Source: Alloscardovia venturai (GTDB taxonomy: Bacteria; Actinomycetota; Actinomycetes; Actinomycetales; Bifidobacteriaceae). From it: a stretch of DNA of 35,504 bases. The stretch covers positions 1 to 35,504 of the forward strand of contig NZ_JBHTHQ010000026.1 of assembly GCF_042676605.1 (NCBI RefSeq). Reading direction: 5' to 3'. The position numbers and the translations under genes were made by a program. The notes under the pieces are model-generated. The model made no database searches. It had not been told where the DNA came from and saw only the letters and a list, made by a program, of their open reading frames with translations. The first letter of the stretch is position 1; each line of letters begins with the position of its first letter. Positions 25,422-34,172 of this stretch are shown here, piece by piece.

Positions 25422-26324
25422 ATGACGTTCGCCAAGGTGTTCAATGATATTCAACGTCAGACTCGCGCGGTACTTGCAGGTATTGCAGCGATAACATTGA
25501 CAGCTGGTCTGGCAGCATGCGCGCCTCACGTGTCTGGCGGCTCCAGTTCAGGCAGCGCTTCTTCCGCGTCTTCGTCGACCCGAACTCTCGATGACATTAA
25601 AAAGTCCGGTGTGCTTAAAGTAGCTGTCTTCTCTGATAAAGCACCTTTTGGCTACGTCGATAGCAAGGGCAAGTATCAGGGGTATGATGTGTACTTCGCT
25701 CAGAGGCTGGCAAAGGATCTCGGAGTAAAAATCGAGTATACGTCGGTTGATCCGGCTGCTCGCGTCGATGTATTGACGTCGAATAAAGTCGATATCACTC
25801 TTGCAAACTTCACTGTAACTGATGAGCGCGCGCAGAAGGTTGATTTTGCACTGCCTTATATGAAAGTAGATTTGGGCGTAGTATCTCCGACGGCAAAGAA
25901 CATCACTGATGTCAGCCAGCTCAAGGGGAAGACTCTTATCGTAGCGAAGGGTACGACTGCTGAAGCCTACTTTGAAAAGAATCATCCAGAGATAAATCTG
26001 CAAAAGTATGACCAGTACGCTGATGCATACAACGCTTTGCTGGACGGGCGAGGTGATGCTTTCTCTACGGATAACACTGAGGTGCTCGCATGGGCAAAAG
26101 CAAACAAAGGCTTTAAGGTGGGCATTACAGAGTTAGGCGATACAAGCACTATCGCGCCGGCTGTGAAGAAAGGGAACAAGACTCTTCTCGACTACATTAA
26201 TAAAGAAATAAAGTCTCTCGCATCAGAAAACTTCTTCCATAAGGATTATGAAGCGACGCTCAAGCCTGTATATGGCGATGAAGTAAAGCCAGATGCCATT
26301 GTAGTCGAGGGTGGTAAGCTCTAG
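25422..26324 (+). CDS. Amino acid ABC transporter substrate-binding lipoprotein
   Basis: This is the extracellular binding protein of the importer, 300 aa. The lipoprotein signal ends in LAAC, with the acylated Cys at 33, followed by a Ser/Gly-rich tether. The family 3 solute-binding core begins SGVLKVAVFSDKAPFGYVDSKGKYQGYDVYFAQRLAKDLG and includes NFTVTDERAQKVDFALPYM, QLKGKTLIVAKGTTAEAYF and DNTEVLAWA. This pattern is typical of glutamate, aspartate, glutamine or cystine binders; the exact ligand is not readable. The frame is open from 25260 inside the ATPase gene, but AAGGAG at 25411 fixes ATG 25422. Confidence 0.93.
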   Translation: MTFAKVFNDIQRQTRAVLAGIAAITLTAGLAACAPHVSGGSSSGSASSASSSTRTLDDIKKSGVLKVAVFSDKAPFGYVDSKGKYQGYDVYFAQRLAKDLGVKIEYTSVDPAARVDVLTSNKVDITLANFTVTDERAQKVDFALPYMKVDLGVVSPTAKNITDVSQLKGKTLIVAKGTTAEAYFEKNHPEINLQKYDQYADAYNALLDGRGDAFSTDNTEVLAWAKANKGFKVGITELGDTSTIAPAVKKGNKTLLDYINKEIKSLASENFFHKDYEATLKPVYGDEVKPDAIVVEGGKL

Positions 26325-26352
26325 ACTTACGTGCCACATTAGTACCGTTGCA

Positions 26353-26388
26353 GTGGGTGTGAGCCGATTTAGTTCAGCTCGCACCCAC
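26353..26388 (+). terminator. Hairpin ending the amino acid ABC operon
   Basis: A 12-bp stem (26353-26364 with 26377-26388, one G-U) around a 12-base loop lies between the convergent operon end and the decayed ABC exporter. The T run is poor, so termination may be weak or Rho-aided. It could serve both directions. Confidence 0.6.
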
Positions 26389-26412
26389 ATGCTTTAGCAG
26401 CAATATCATTCA

Positions 26413-27978
26413 TTATTGAATAAGTTTTTCTACGTGGCCCATCATCTCAGCGGGACTTCCCATACCTACAATTTTCATATTTTCCACAAGGATGATTTTG
26501 TTGACATGATGCATAATTCCAGAGTCTAATCGATGAGATACATAGATATAGCCGCAGAGTTCTTCGTCTAACTTTTCTTCGATATTTCTTATCGTTTTTA
26601 TATCGAGTCCAGCTGTGATCTCGTCTAATATGCCAAACTGAGCGGAATATACGAAGAAATGTGCGAGCAGGATTCGTTGCTTTTCGCTGCCGGACAATGT
26701 CGTGAGATTGTCATTGATTTCATAGCTCAACCCGTGTTCGTTAACCTAATGAAGAATTTGTGCCTTCTCGCAGGCTGCAAGTATTTCTTCATCGGTAGTT
26801 GCTGGGTTGAAAAGAGCAATGTTGTCGCGTATAGATGCGTTGAATATGTGACCAGATTGTGCGACATGGCCTACGCGAATATCCTCACTATCTATAGTTG
26901 AGTCAAACATTAAAGAGTTCTCTAAATATCGGGAATCTGCGTGTACAAGATTTTTGACGAGCGTTGATTTACCAGCGCCACTTTTGCCTATGACCAGATA
27001 CTTTTTGTGTGGATCAATCACAATGTGATTATGTACTTCGCTGGTGTCTATCGCTTGTGTGAGAGATGACTTAAACGACGACACGACCTCTTTCAGTGTT
27101 TCGCGCCCGGCGTTGTACTGAGCGTAGAGCCCGGAGGCGTAAAATAGAGGAACAGAGATACTCCCAGCAAGTGAAGAAAATGCTACTATCTGTGCTACGT
27201 TCATCCGTGAATTAAGGATAAGGATACCGCCCACAATCCACACACCAAAATGAAGAATGTGGCTTAAACAGTCATTTATGGCATCAATATCTTTTTGAAC
27301 GTGAGCATCACGATTAGCATCTCGAATCCATCTTTCATTGGATAAGTGGTACCTGATATTGACGAATTTATCCGCTGCATACATTTTCCAATCTGTAAAT
27401 CCGTGAAGTAAATCTGAAGCTGAAGCGTTCAAATCATTCGTACTGTGCATGAGCTGGTTTCGTGCATACTCTACTCGTTTTTTTGAGACGATTGGCGAAA
27501 GCGCGAGCGGTAGGCACAACACTATAGCTACTATGCCGAGGAGAGGATTGATGAAGAGAATGGTCACAGCTGCACTTATAACTGACAGAACAGATAAAAA
27601 GCTCATAAAACGACATCAATGACATCGAGTTTGATAGAGTCTACTTGAACTGTCAGATTAGATAAGTATGTATCTGCGTTCTGATTATTAAATTGCGACA
27701 CTGAGGTTGCATTAAGTTGTGCAAATAAATCTTCGCGCAGTTGACAAGTGATATGGTTTGCATACTCCTCTGCGGTGGATTGTCGCGCAAAATAAATAAC
27801 TGCTTGGATAGGTAAGTATATGCAAATAATGCACACTAGAACCCAGAATTGATTCCATGCAGCATTCTGCACTGCATCGATAAGACCTTGCAGCAAGAGA
27901 GCATCGCCAGTCATAAAAAGAGCAAGCATAATCGTGAGAATGATGAGAGCGTAAAATTTCTTCTTATCTACGGTCCAT
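26413..27978 (-). pseudogene. Decayed ABC exporter (fused membrane and ATPase domains)
   Basis: Three minus-strand fragments align in order as one exporter of about 520 aa. The first (to 27603) holds the first two membrane helices (FYALIILTIMLALFM, FWVLVCIICIYLPIQAVIYF). The second (27606-26746) holds the other helices and Walker A GKSGAGKST. The third (26730-26413) holds a worn signature LSGSEKQR, Walker B GILDEITAGLD and the H-loop YVSHR. Lesions: a probable frameshift after the likely start (ATG 27978, AAGG seven bases upstream), a frameshift at 27603-27606 where TGA and ATG overlap, and an in-frame amber TAG at 26746-26748. Substrate unknown; peptide or drug export is the usual role. Three independent lesions make a sequencing error unlikely. 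Confidence 0.85.
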
Positions 27979-28179
27979 TAATCAACCTTGGGCCTCTTTT
28001 TATACTCGCAGCAGGTAATTATACTTTTCCATTGAGGGTCTAAAATACGGGATTTAATGCGTTCGATTCGAAATCTGAATATAGCATTGCAAAGAATGAA
28101 ATTCAGAATATTAACCTGATTGTGAGATAGGGAGCAACGTCCAAAACTACTAGTGAGGACAGTCGATTGCAAATTGTAA

Positions 28180-28243
28180 AGCAAAAAAGAAAGAAGCCGA
28201 CGAGTCCAAGAGAAGAGGGTTAATAGAGGATTATCGCCGGCTT
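28180..28243 (-). ncRNA. Candidate very short hairpin RNA or leader terminator
   Basis: On the minus strand, GAAGCCG pairs with CGGCTTC (positions 28193-28199 and 28238-28244) with two further G-C pairs and a TCC/GGA inner step. TTTCTTTTTT follows, a Rho-independent terminator. The promoter just upstream would start transcription at about 28242, at the foot of the stem, so the whole transcript would be about 60 bases. It may be a small RNA, an attenuator in the leader of the decayed exporter, or the last remnant of a lost gene. The rest of 27979-28461 is AT-rich and has no gene I can support. Confidence 0.4.
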
Positions 28244-28248
28244 CCATA

Positions 28249-28277
28249 AATATAACAATCAGTGTCCAGGTTTGCAA
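28249..28277 (-). promoter_or_regulatory. Candidate minus-strand promoter for the short hairpin RNA
   Basis: Read on the minus strand: TTGCAA (28277-28272), a 17-bp spacer, then TATATT (28254-28249). This is five of six at -10 and four of six at -35 against the sigma-70 consensus. Confidence 0.45.
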
Positions 28278-28342
28278 GCTTCTATAGAAAAATTATGCTC
28301 AAAACTGATATAAAGATTGAAATTAAGCCCGTTTACGGCGTG

Positions 28343-28371
28343 TTGACAATTACTAGGGTGTGTCACAATAT
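28343..28371 (+). promoter_or_regulatory. Candidate promoter upstream of pstS
   Basis: A perfect TTGACA (28343-28348), 17 bp, then CAATAT (28366-28371). A second -10-like TAAAAT lies at 28432-28437, nearer to the gene. Either could drive pstSCAB. I could not identify a clear PHO-box direct repeat. Confidence 0.4.
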
Positions 28372-28473
28372 GGCAGAGCCATAAGAGCGAAAAGACATTC
28401 GCAAAACTGCGCGTTCGGCATATGTGTCTAGTAAAATAGGAGCACACATAGATTAAATATTATGAGAGAAGTT

Positions 28474-29640
28474 ATGCGCTATTTGACTATCTTGAGCCGT
28501 GCGAGTGCATGGCGACGCGTTATGTCTGCTACCCTCGCGGGCGTAGTAGTTTTTTCGCTTGCGGCGTGTGGGGATAATGTCCCTAATGCTTCCCTTACTC
28601 AAACATCGTGGTCGCAGGAAAATCTTACTCAGCTTTCGGGTGAATTTGCTGGTGCTGGGGCATCTTCGCAGAAGAGTGCTGTGGATGCGTGGATTGTAGG
28701 ATACTCTGCTGCGCAGAAAAATGTCACCATATCCTACGACCCTTCTGGTTCAGGAGCTGGCGTTAATACGTTTCTGACGGGTGCGCTTTCATGGGCGGGT
28801 ACGGATGCTCCACTCTCAGATGCGCAAGTTAAGTCTTCGCGTGAGGTGTGTGCTTCGGGCACGGCATTTGACATGCCTACGTATGTGTCGCCGATTGCGT
28901 TGACGTATAACTTGTCTCAGTACGGTCTTAATGATGCGCATATTCAATTATCGGCGCAAACTATCGCTAAGATTTTCCAAGGCATAGTAGCCTACTGGGA
29001 TGACGTCACGATTAAAACAGAGAATCCACAGATAGCATCGAAACTTCCGCACATCGAAATTACTCCAGTGTGGCGCTCTGATAAGTCGGGTACCACGAAA
29101 ACGTTCCAGACGTATCTTCATGCTGCGGCACCGACCATATGGCGTAGTGAGCCGAGCGAAACGTGGCCAAACACTATCGGTCAAGGGGCGAAAGGAACTC
29201 CTGGCGTAGTCATGACTACTCAGCAGGCACAGGGCACCATTGGCTATGCTGACTTTTCTCAAGTGGGAGAACTCGGTACAGTGTCTGTCAAAGTAGGGGA
29301 CTCGTATGTAGCACCAAGCCCGGCTGCGACGGCGAAACTTATCGCGGCAGCAAGTCTTAAAACTGGTCTTGTAGGGAAGAATCGGTTTGTGCTCGACATA
29401 GATTACGCCACTACTTCTCAGGGTGTCTATCCTATAGCTCTTGTGAGCTACGATGTAGCATGTCAAACGTACGCATCGAAGCGCACGGCGGAATTTGTAA
29501 AGCAATGGTTGACATACATACTCAGCGATGCAGGGCAGAAGATAGCACAGGATAACGCAGGTTCTGCTCAACTCCCGGCACGTCTTCGCACACGTATGAT
29601 GCATACAGTAAACTCCATTACAGCCAAGGAGGCACAGTAA
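28474..29640 (+). CDS. pstS: Phosphate ABC transporter substrate-binding lipoprotein PstS
   Basis: PstS captures phosphate outside the membrane and delivers it to PstCA. From this start the protein is 388 aa, with a lipoprotein signal ending FSLAAC. The phosphate-binding segments are present: LSGEFAGAGASSQKSAVDAW, SYDPSGSGAGVNTFLTG, WAGTDAPLS, and WRSDKSGTTKTFQTYL with the Ser-Gly-Thr loop. An ATG four codons upstream (28462) is also in frame. I prefer 28474 because GAGAGAAG precedes it, while 28462 has none. It is the first gene of pstSCAB and its stop overlaps the pstC start by one base (TAATG). Confidence 0.95.
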   Translation: MRYLTILSRASAWRRVMSATLAGVVVFSLAACGDNVPNASLTQTSWSQENLTQLSGEFAGAGASSQKSAVDAWIVGYSAAQKNVTISYDPSGSGAGVNTFLTGALSWAGTDAPLSDAQVKSSREVCASGTAFDMPTYVSPIALTYNLSQYGLNDAHIQLSAQTIAKIFQGIVAYWDDVTIKTENPQIASKLPHIEITPVWRSDKSGTTKTFQTYLHAAAPTIWRSEPSETWPNTIGQGAKGTPGVVMTTQQAQGTIGYADFSQVGELGTVSVKVGDSYVAPSPAATAKLIAAASLKTGLVGKNRFVLDIDYATTSQGVYPIALVSYDVACQTYASKRTAEFVKQWLTYILSDAGQKIAQDNAGSAQLPARLRTRMMHTVNSITAKEAQ

Positions 29641-30560
29641 TGAAGAAAATTACTGGCGATAAAATCTTTAGATGGTGCGCAGTAGGTGCAGGTGTACTCA
29701 TCCTTGGCGTACTTGCAGCCGTGGCTGTGTTCCTCCTCATTCAAGCATCGCCGGTTTTCTTCGGTGATACTCGTGCAGCAGGTGAGGCCATTTCGTCCTT
29801 CACTGGTGGCCGCACTTCGAATTTCTTTGTCTTTGTGGGGCCCCTCATCTTTGGTACCATCCTCGCATCTGCGCTCGCGCTTGTACTAGCGTTCTTTGTG
29901 GCTGTGGGCATCGCCTTATTTATCTCGCATTATGCGCCGAAAAGACTTGCGTCTGTGCTGAGCTATGTTGTAGATCTCCTAGCAGCTATCCCATCTGTTG
30001 TATATGGTTTATGGGGAGCAATTGTTCTTGTACCGCATACGTATCCCGTATGGAAAGTTATCAACGGCGTGCTTGGCTGGATTCCATTTTTCGGTGGAGC
30101 GGTGTCAAACCCACCTCGCACTATTGCAACCGTTTCGCTCGTTTTAGCAGTGATGATTTTACCTATCATCACCTCGATGGCACGCGATATCTTCGTTCAA
30201 ACCCCACTGCTTCAGCAAGAAGCAGCACTCGCATTGGGAGCGACGAAGTGGGAAATGATTAAGCTTGCAGTTCTTCCTTTTGGGGCGAATGGCTTGGTGT
30301 CCGCATCAATGTTAGGACTTGGGCGAGCGCTTGGTGAAACTATGGCGGTGCTCATGATTCTCTCTCCAGGGAGCACATATGGGATTCATCTGTTTACCGC
30401 GTCACAGAATCAAACTATCGCAGCAAATATCGCAGCACAGTTCCCTGAAGCAAATTCAACGGGGGTTTCTGTATTGATTGCATCCGGTCTTGTACTCTTC
30501 ATCATTACTTTTGTAGTGAACTATATCGCTCGTCGTATCACACATAAGAAGACGAAGTAA
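29640..30560 (+). CDS. pstC: Phosphate ABC transporter permease PstC
   Basis: This is one of the two membrane subunits of the phosphate importer, 306 aa. The first helix is VGAGVLILGVLAAVAVFLLIQ. The periplasmic segment and the PIFFGTILASALALVLAFFVAVGIALFIS-like region (GPLIFGTILASALALVLAFF here) match PstC. The docking loop is QQEAALALGATKWEMIKLAVLPFG, followed by GLGRALGETMAVLMI. Translation is coupled to pstS through the one-base overlap. Confidence 0.95.
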   Translation: MKKITGDKIFRWCAVGAGVLILGVLAAVAVFLLIQASPVFFGDTRAAGEAISSFTGGRTSNFFVFVGPLIFGTILASALALVLAFFVAVGIALFISHYAPKRLASVLSYVVDLLAAIPSVVYGLWGAIVLVPHTYPVWKVINGVLGWIPFFGGAVSNPPRTIATVSLVLAVMILPIITSMARDIFVQTPLLQQEAALALGATKWEMIKLAVLPFGANGLVSASMLGLGRALGETMAVLMILSPGSTYGIHLFTASQNQTIAANIAAQFPEANSTGVSVLIASGLVLFIITFVVNYIARRITHKKTK

Positions 30561-30570
30561 GGAGGCGGAT

Positions 30571-31608
30571 ATGGCATATAGCAAAATGAGTAGTGCTCAC
30601 GATGAAGTGCATGGCGAAGCAGAAGCTCGCAATAGTATGCAGGAAACGCCACATCCTGACTTCGACAAGTTCGTTCCTTCTCGCTCTTCGATTGCATCGC
30701 GTAAACGTACCGATTGGATTATGCGTATTCTCATCTATACGGCATTTATTATCGCGATTATTCCACTTGTCTCTGTGCTGTATACGACGATTGTCAATGG
30801 TGCTACACGTTTTAACTGGTATTTCCTGACTCATAATATGCGCGGGGTAGTAGGTGGACTTGCACCTTACGGTGGTGTACGTCATGCGGCAATTGGCACG
30901 CTGGAAATTACGCTCGGAGCGGTCATCATTTCTGTGCCCGTAGGCATTATGACAGCCGTATATTTAGTGGAGTATTCTGCGAAGAAGCGTTTATACAAGG
31001 CGATATCGTTTTTTGTTGATGTGATGAGTGGGATCCCCTCGATTGTCGCGGGTTTGTTCGCCTATGCGATGTTTAGCTTGCTTTTTGGCCCGGGCACAGT
31101 CAATGGCTTTGTAGGGTCAGTGGCGCTGTCGATTTTGATGATTCCAACGATTGTGCGTTCGACTGAAGAAATGCTGACGATTGTACCCGTTGACTTACGT
31201 GAGGCTTCTTACGCTCTTGGAGTGACGAAGTCGAGAACTATCGTGCGCATTGTCTTGCGCACGGCTCTTCCGGGAATCGTCTCTGGTGTTATTTTGGCAA
31301 TTGCTCGTGTCATTGGCGAAACCGCGCCGCTACTTATTGCAGCGGGGTCCATCTCCAGTACCAATTGGAATCTTTTCTCTGGTCGTATGACAACTCTTCC
31401 TGTGTACGTGTATAACGAATTCCAGCAGGGTATGGCAAGTTGCCCAGCAGATGCAGCTCGGCTTGCGGCAAATGGTATGGGAATCTGTGTGCCAGGTATT
31501 CGTATGGAACGTGCATGGGCAGCGGCTCTTGTTTTGATTTTGCTCGTGTTAATTTTGAATGCAATCGGACGATTGATTGCGCGTATCTTCTCTGTGAAGA
31601 CAAAGTAG
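30571..31608 (+). CDS. pstA: Phosphate ABC transporter permease PstA
   Basis: The second membrane subunit, 345 aa. A polar cytoplasmic N-terminus of about 45 residues precedes the first helix (IAIIPLVSVLYTTIVNG). Family marks are GGVRHAAIGTLEITLGAVIISVP, FFVDVMSGIPSIVAGLFAY and the docking loop REASYALGVTKSRTIVRIVL, then ARVIGETAPLLIAAG. AAGGAGG lies at ideal distance from the ATG. It pairs with PstC. Confidence 0.95.
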   Translation: MAYSKMSSAHDEVHGEAEARNSMQETPHPDFDKFVPSRSSIASRKRTDWIMRILIYTAFIIAIIPLVSVLYTTIVNGATRFNWYFLTHNMRGVVGGLAPYGGVRHAAIGTLEITLGAVIISVPVGIMTAVYLVEYSAKKRLYKAISFFVDVMSGIPSIVAGLFAYAMFSLLFGPGTVNGFVGSVALSILMIPTIVRSTEEMLTIVPVDLREASYALGVTKSRTIVRIVLRTALPGIVSGVILAIARVIGETAPLLIAAGSISSTNWNLFSGRMTTLPVYVYNEFQQGMASCPADAARLAANGMGICVPGIRMERAWAAALVLILLVLILNAIGRLIARIFSVKTK

Positions 31609-31633
31609 ACGCAAAGGTTGAAAGGTAATACTC

Positions 31634-32413
31634 ATGGGTCAGCGCATTGATGTGAATCACTTGAACGTCTACTATGGAGATTTTCATGCAGTAGACGACG
31701 TGAATATGGTGCTCGAGGCAAATAAAGTTACAGCTTTCATAGGTCCGTCGGGTTGTGGAAAGTCAACGGTTCTGCGCACGCTCAACCGCATGCATGAGAC
31801 TACCCCTGGCGCGCGAGTCGAGGGGCAGGTGCTCCTCGAAGGGCAAGATCTTTACGCTCCGGATACCGACCCTGTAGAAGTTCGCCGTAATGTCGGTATG
31901 GTGTTCCAACGGCCAAATCCGTTCCCGACCATGTCCATCCGCGATAATGTTCTCGCCGGTGTAAAGCTGAACAACAAGCGTATTTCCAAATCTGATGCTG
32001 ATGATCTCGTCGAATGGGCTCTTCGTGGTGCGGCGTTGTGGAAAGATGTGAAGGACCGTCTTGATAAGCCAGGCATTGGCTTATCTGGTGGACAGCAGCA
32101 GCGCCTCTGCATCGCACGTGCTGTCGCTGTGCACCCGCAGGTCCTTTTGATGGATGAACCATGCTCGGCATTGGACCCGATTTCTACTTTGGCAGTCGAG
32201 GATCTGATAGGTGAGTTGAAAGATGAATTTACTATCGTCATCGTGACGCATAATATGCAGCAGGCGGCACGCGTGAGTGATACTACGGCATTTTTCAATA
32301 CCCAAGGGTCAGGCAAACCAGGACATCTCGTAGAGATGGGCGATACCGCGACTATTTTCTCTAATCCAAAGAGTCCAGAGACGGAAGGGTATATTTCTGG
32401 TCACTTTGGATAA
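31634..32413 (+). CDS. pstB: Phosphate ABC transporter ATP-binding protein PstB
   Basis: The ATPase of the phosphate importer, 259 aa. It starts with the PstB-like VNHLNVYYGDFHAVDDVNM. Walker A GPSGCGKST is at 37-45. The family-specific LNRMHETTPGARVEGQVLL and GMVFQRPNPFP (Q-loop) follow. The signature LSGGQQQRLCIARA, Walker B LLMDEPCSALDP and the H-loop VTHNMQQA complete it. AAAGG precedes the ATG. No phoU follows, unlike many pst operons. Confidence 0.96.
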   Translation: MGQRIDVNHLNVYYGDFHAVDDVNMVLEANKVTAFIGPSGCGKSTVLRTLNRMHETTPGARVEGQVLLEGQDLYAPDTDPVEVRRNVGMVFQRPNPFPTMSIRDNVLAGVKLNNKRISKSDADDLVEWALRGAALWKDVKDRLDKPGIGLSGGQQQRLCIARAVAVHPQVLLMDEPCSALDPISTLAVEDLIGELKDEFTIVIVTHNMQQAARVSDTTAFFNTQGSGKPGHLVEMGDTATIFSNPKSPETEGYISGHFG

Positions 32414-32441
32414 TTGCGCTGTGATACTCTATTTGACGTGA

Positions 32442-32471
32442 TGTTCGTATAGTGGGAAACGAATATGAACA
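32442..32471 (+). other. Hairpin between pstB and the purine permease gene
   Basis: TGTTCGTAT (32442-32450) pairs with ATATGAACA (32463-32471) with one G-U, around a 12-base loop. ATTTTTAG follows nine bases later. It may be a weak pst terminator or part of the leader of the next gene. A second small palindrome, CGCCTAGGCG (32542-32551), lies nearer the permease start. Confidence 0.35.
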
Positions 32472-32583
32472 GAATGCCCATTTTTAGTGATTTTCTGAGA
32501 CATATGTAACATGCCTTTCTTAATCTTTTGTATGTAATGCCCGCCTAGGCGACGGGACTGCGCAGAAAGAAAGAGAAGAAGAC

Positions 32584-33966
32584 ATGGAAAAGTTCTTCAA
32601 ACTGAAGGAAAATGGCACCAACGTTTCTACTGAAATACTTGCTGGTATCACGACCTTCTTCGCAATGGCTTATATCATTGCAGTTAATCCATCCGTTCTC
32701 GGCGATGCGGGTATGCCGTGGGGAGCAGTGTTCCTCGCAACTATTATTGCGTCCATCATCGGTACGCTTATCATGGGTCTCTTCGCTAATGTACCGTATG
32801 CATTGGCTCCAGGTATGGGACTTAATGCGTTCTTCACCTTTACTGTTGTTAAAGCTTCTCACTTTACATGGCAGGAAGCGATGGCGATGGTGTTTGTGTG
32901 CGGCGTCATCAATGTCATCATCACAGTTACCTCCTTGCGTAAACTCATCATCAAGTCCATTCCTCCTATGCTGCAGCATGCTATCGGTGGTGGTATCGGT
33001 CTCTTTATCGCTTACGTGGGGCTGCTTGACGTCAATGTCATCAATTTCAAGTCGGGAAAGCCTGCACTCTCAACGATGAATGACCACAATATCCAGGTGT
33101 TCCTTATTGGCTTACTCGTAGCAATCGTCCTTCTCGTTGTAAAGTTTCCACGCGGCTGGGAGTGGCTTAATAAGGGCGCTCTCGTCATCGCTATTTTCGT
33201 AGCAGCATTGGTGGGAATCCCATTTGGCATTACGACTATGCAGCATTCGATGAATCTCGGGCAGGCATTCTCGCAACTTCCGCAAACTTTCGGTGCAATC
33301 TTCACGTCAAAAGGATTCCCAAGTCTCTTTAGCGATATGCATCGTCTCCCATTCGTTCTGATTACTATTTTTGCGTTCTCACTTTCGGATACTTTCGATA
33401 CGATTGGTACTTTTATCGGTACGGGTCGCCGTGCTGGAATCTTCTCTCAGGAAGATGAAGAACTCATGGAGAACGGAAATGGTTTCCAGTCTAAGATGGA
33501 CAAAGCGCTTGTCGCAGACTCTGTAGCAACATTTATCGGTGCTATCTTCGGTACATCAAATACCACGACATATGTTGAATCTGCTGCTGGTATCGGTGCC
33601 GGTGGACGTACAGGTTTAACATCTGTCGTTGTGGCCATTGGCTTTGCGTTATCTGCAGTATTTGCACCGGTTATCTCCGCTGTTCCATCTGCTGCCACTG
33701 CGCCAGTGCTCGTCCTTGTAGGATGTATGATGATGAGTTCATTTGCCGAAATCAACTGGGCAGATCTGACGGATACTATTCCAGCATTCTTCACAGGTGT
33801 ATTTATGGCATTTAGCTACAACATCTCCTACGGTATTGCAGCTGGATTTATCACGTACTGCGTCGTCAAACTCTGCAAGAAAGAAGGAAAGCAAGTCAAC
33901 GTCATCATATGGGTGGTTGCCGCGCTCTTCATCATTGATCTTGCTTTGCAAGCTGCGTTCGCGTAA
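32584..33966 (+). CDS. NCS2 family nucleobase permease (AzgA/PbuG-like)
   Basis: This is a purine base:proton symporter with about 12 to 14 membrane segments, 460 aa, the usual length for the AzgA-like (adenine/guanine/hypoxanthine) branch. It begins with the branch signature KENGTNVSTEILAGITTFFA and MAYIIAVNPSVLGDAGMP. The conserved ALAPGMGLNAFFTF, GGGIGLFIAYVGL, FAFSLSDTFDTIGTFIGTG, LVADSVATFIGAIFGTSNTT and YVESAAGIGAGGRTGLTS segments follow. AGAGAAGAAG lies upstream of the ATG. I looked for a purine riboswitch in the 170-bp leader and saw none. Confidence 0.93.
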   Translation: MEKFFKLKENGTNVSTEILAGITTFFAMAYIIAVNPSVLGDAGMPWGAVFLATIIASIIGTLIMGLFANVPYALAPGMGLNAFFTFTVVKASHFTWQEAMAMVFVCGVINVIITVTSLRKLIIKSIPPMLQHAIGGGIGLFIAYVGLLDVNVINFKSGKPALSTMNDHNIQVFLIGLLVAIVLLVVKFPRGWEWLNKGALVIAIFVAALVGIPFGITTMQHSMNLGQAFSQLPQTFGAIFTSKGFPSLFSDMHRLPFVLITIFAFSLSDTFDTIGTFIGTGRRAGIFSQEDEELMENGNGFQSKMDKALVADSVATFIGAIFGTSNTTTYVESAAGIGAGGRTGLTSVVVAIGFALSAVFAPVISAVPSAATAPVLVLVGCMMMSSFAEINWADLTDTIPAFFTGVFMAFSYNISYGIAAGFITYCVVKLCKKEGKQVNVIIWVVAALFIIDLALQAAFA

Positions 33967-33987
33967 TGACTTCTCACTGAGATTTTT

Positions 33988-34021
33988 TATCCCCGTCAGA
34001 TTGTGAGGTATGGCGGGGATA
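33988..34021 (+). other. Hairpin directly behind the purine permease gene
   Basis: TATCCCCG (33988-33995) pairs with CGGGGATA (34014-34021), with two further inner pairs. The T run precedes rather than follows the stem, so it is not a canonical terminator on the plus strand. Confidence 0.4.
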
Positions 34022-34045
34022 AGCGTTATGCGTGAGTGTATGAGG

Positions 34046-34170
34046 ATATTCGCGTGAATGGGACAGTAAAAGAAAAGGGCAAACTGGGTATCTATGACAG
34101 GGAACGTTTGTGGTGTGTCCCCGCATTTACAATGTGGGAAGACACCACAAACCAAACTACACGCGAATAT
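34046..34170. other. Structured inverted-repeat element, function unknown
   Basis: An outer perfect 11-bp inverted repeat (ATATTCGCGTG 34046-34056, CACGCGAATAT 34160-34170) encloses an inner long hairpin. The inner stem is a second perfect 11 bp (GTTTGTGGTGT 34106-34116, ACACCACAAAC 34142-34152), continued by TCCC/GGGA and CATT/AATG up to a 3-base loop. The left arm between them (34057-34105) is purine-rich, with a possible CAGT/ACTG step. This would give a branched RNA on either strand. It lies between two convergent genes and touches the stop of the minus-strand gene. It could be a structured RNA, a miniature mobile element or a double terminator. Confidence 0.5.
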
Positions 34171-34172
34171 TG

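Noticed and set aside
26746..26748. Amber codon in the exporter read as possible stop-codon suppression
   Set aside because: The same gene carries probable frameshifts elsewhere, so general decay explains it better than recoding.
28259..28447. Minus-strand frame of 62 codons in the gap before pstS
   Set aside because: It overlaps the likely pstS promoter elements and the short-RNA promoter, and has no Shine-Dalgarno or recognisable domain.
28330..28461. PHO-box type regulator site upstream of pstS
   Set aside because: I could not find a convincing pair of direct repeats at the expected spacing.
32414..32583. Purine riboswitch before the NCS2 permease
   Set aside because: The conserved junction bases and the paired-loop arrangement of that class are absent.
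34046..34170. Insertion sequence or complete mobile element
   Set aside because: No transposase frame and no target-site duplication flanks the inverted repeats, so only a miniature element remains possible.
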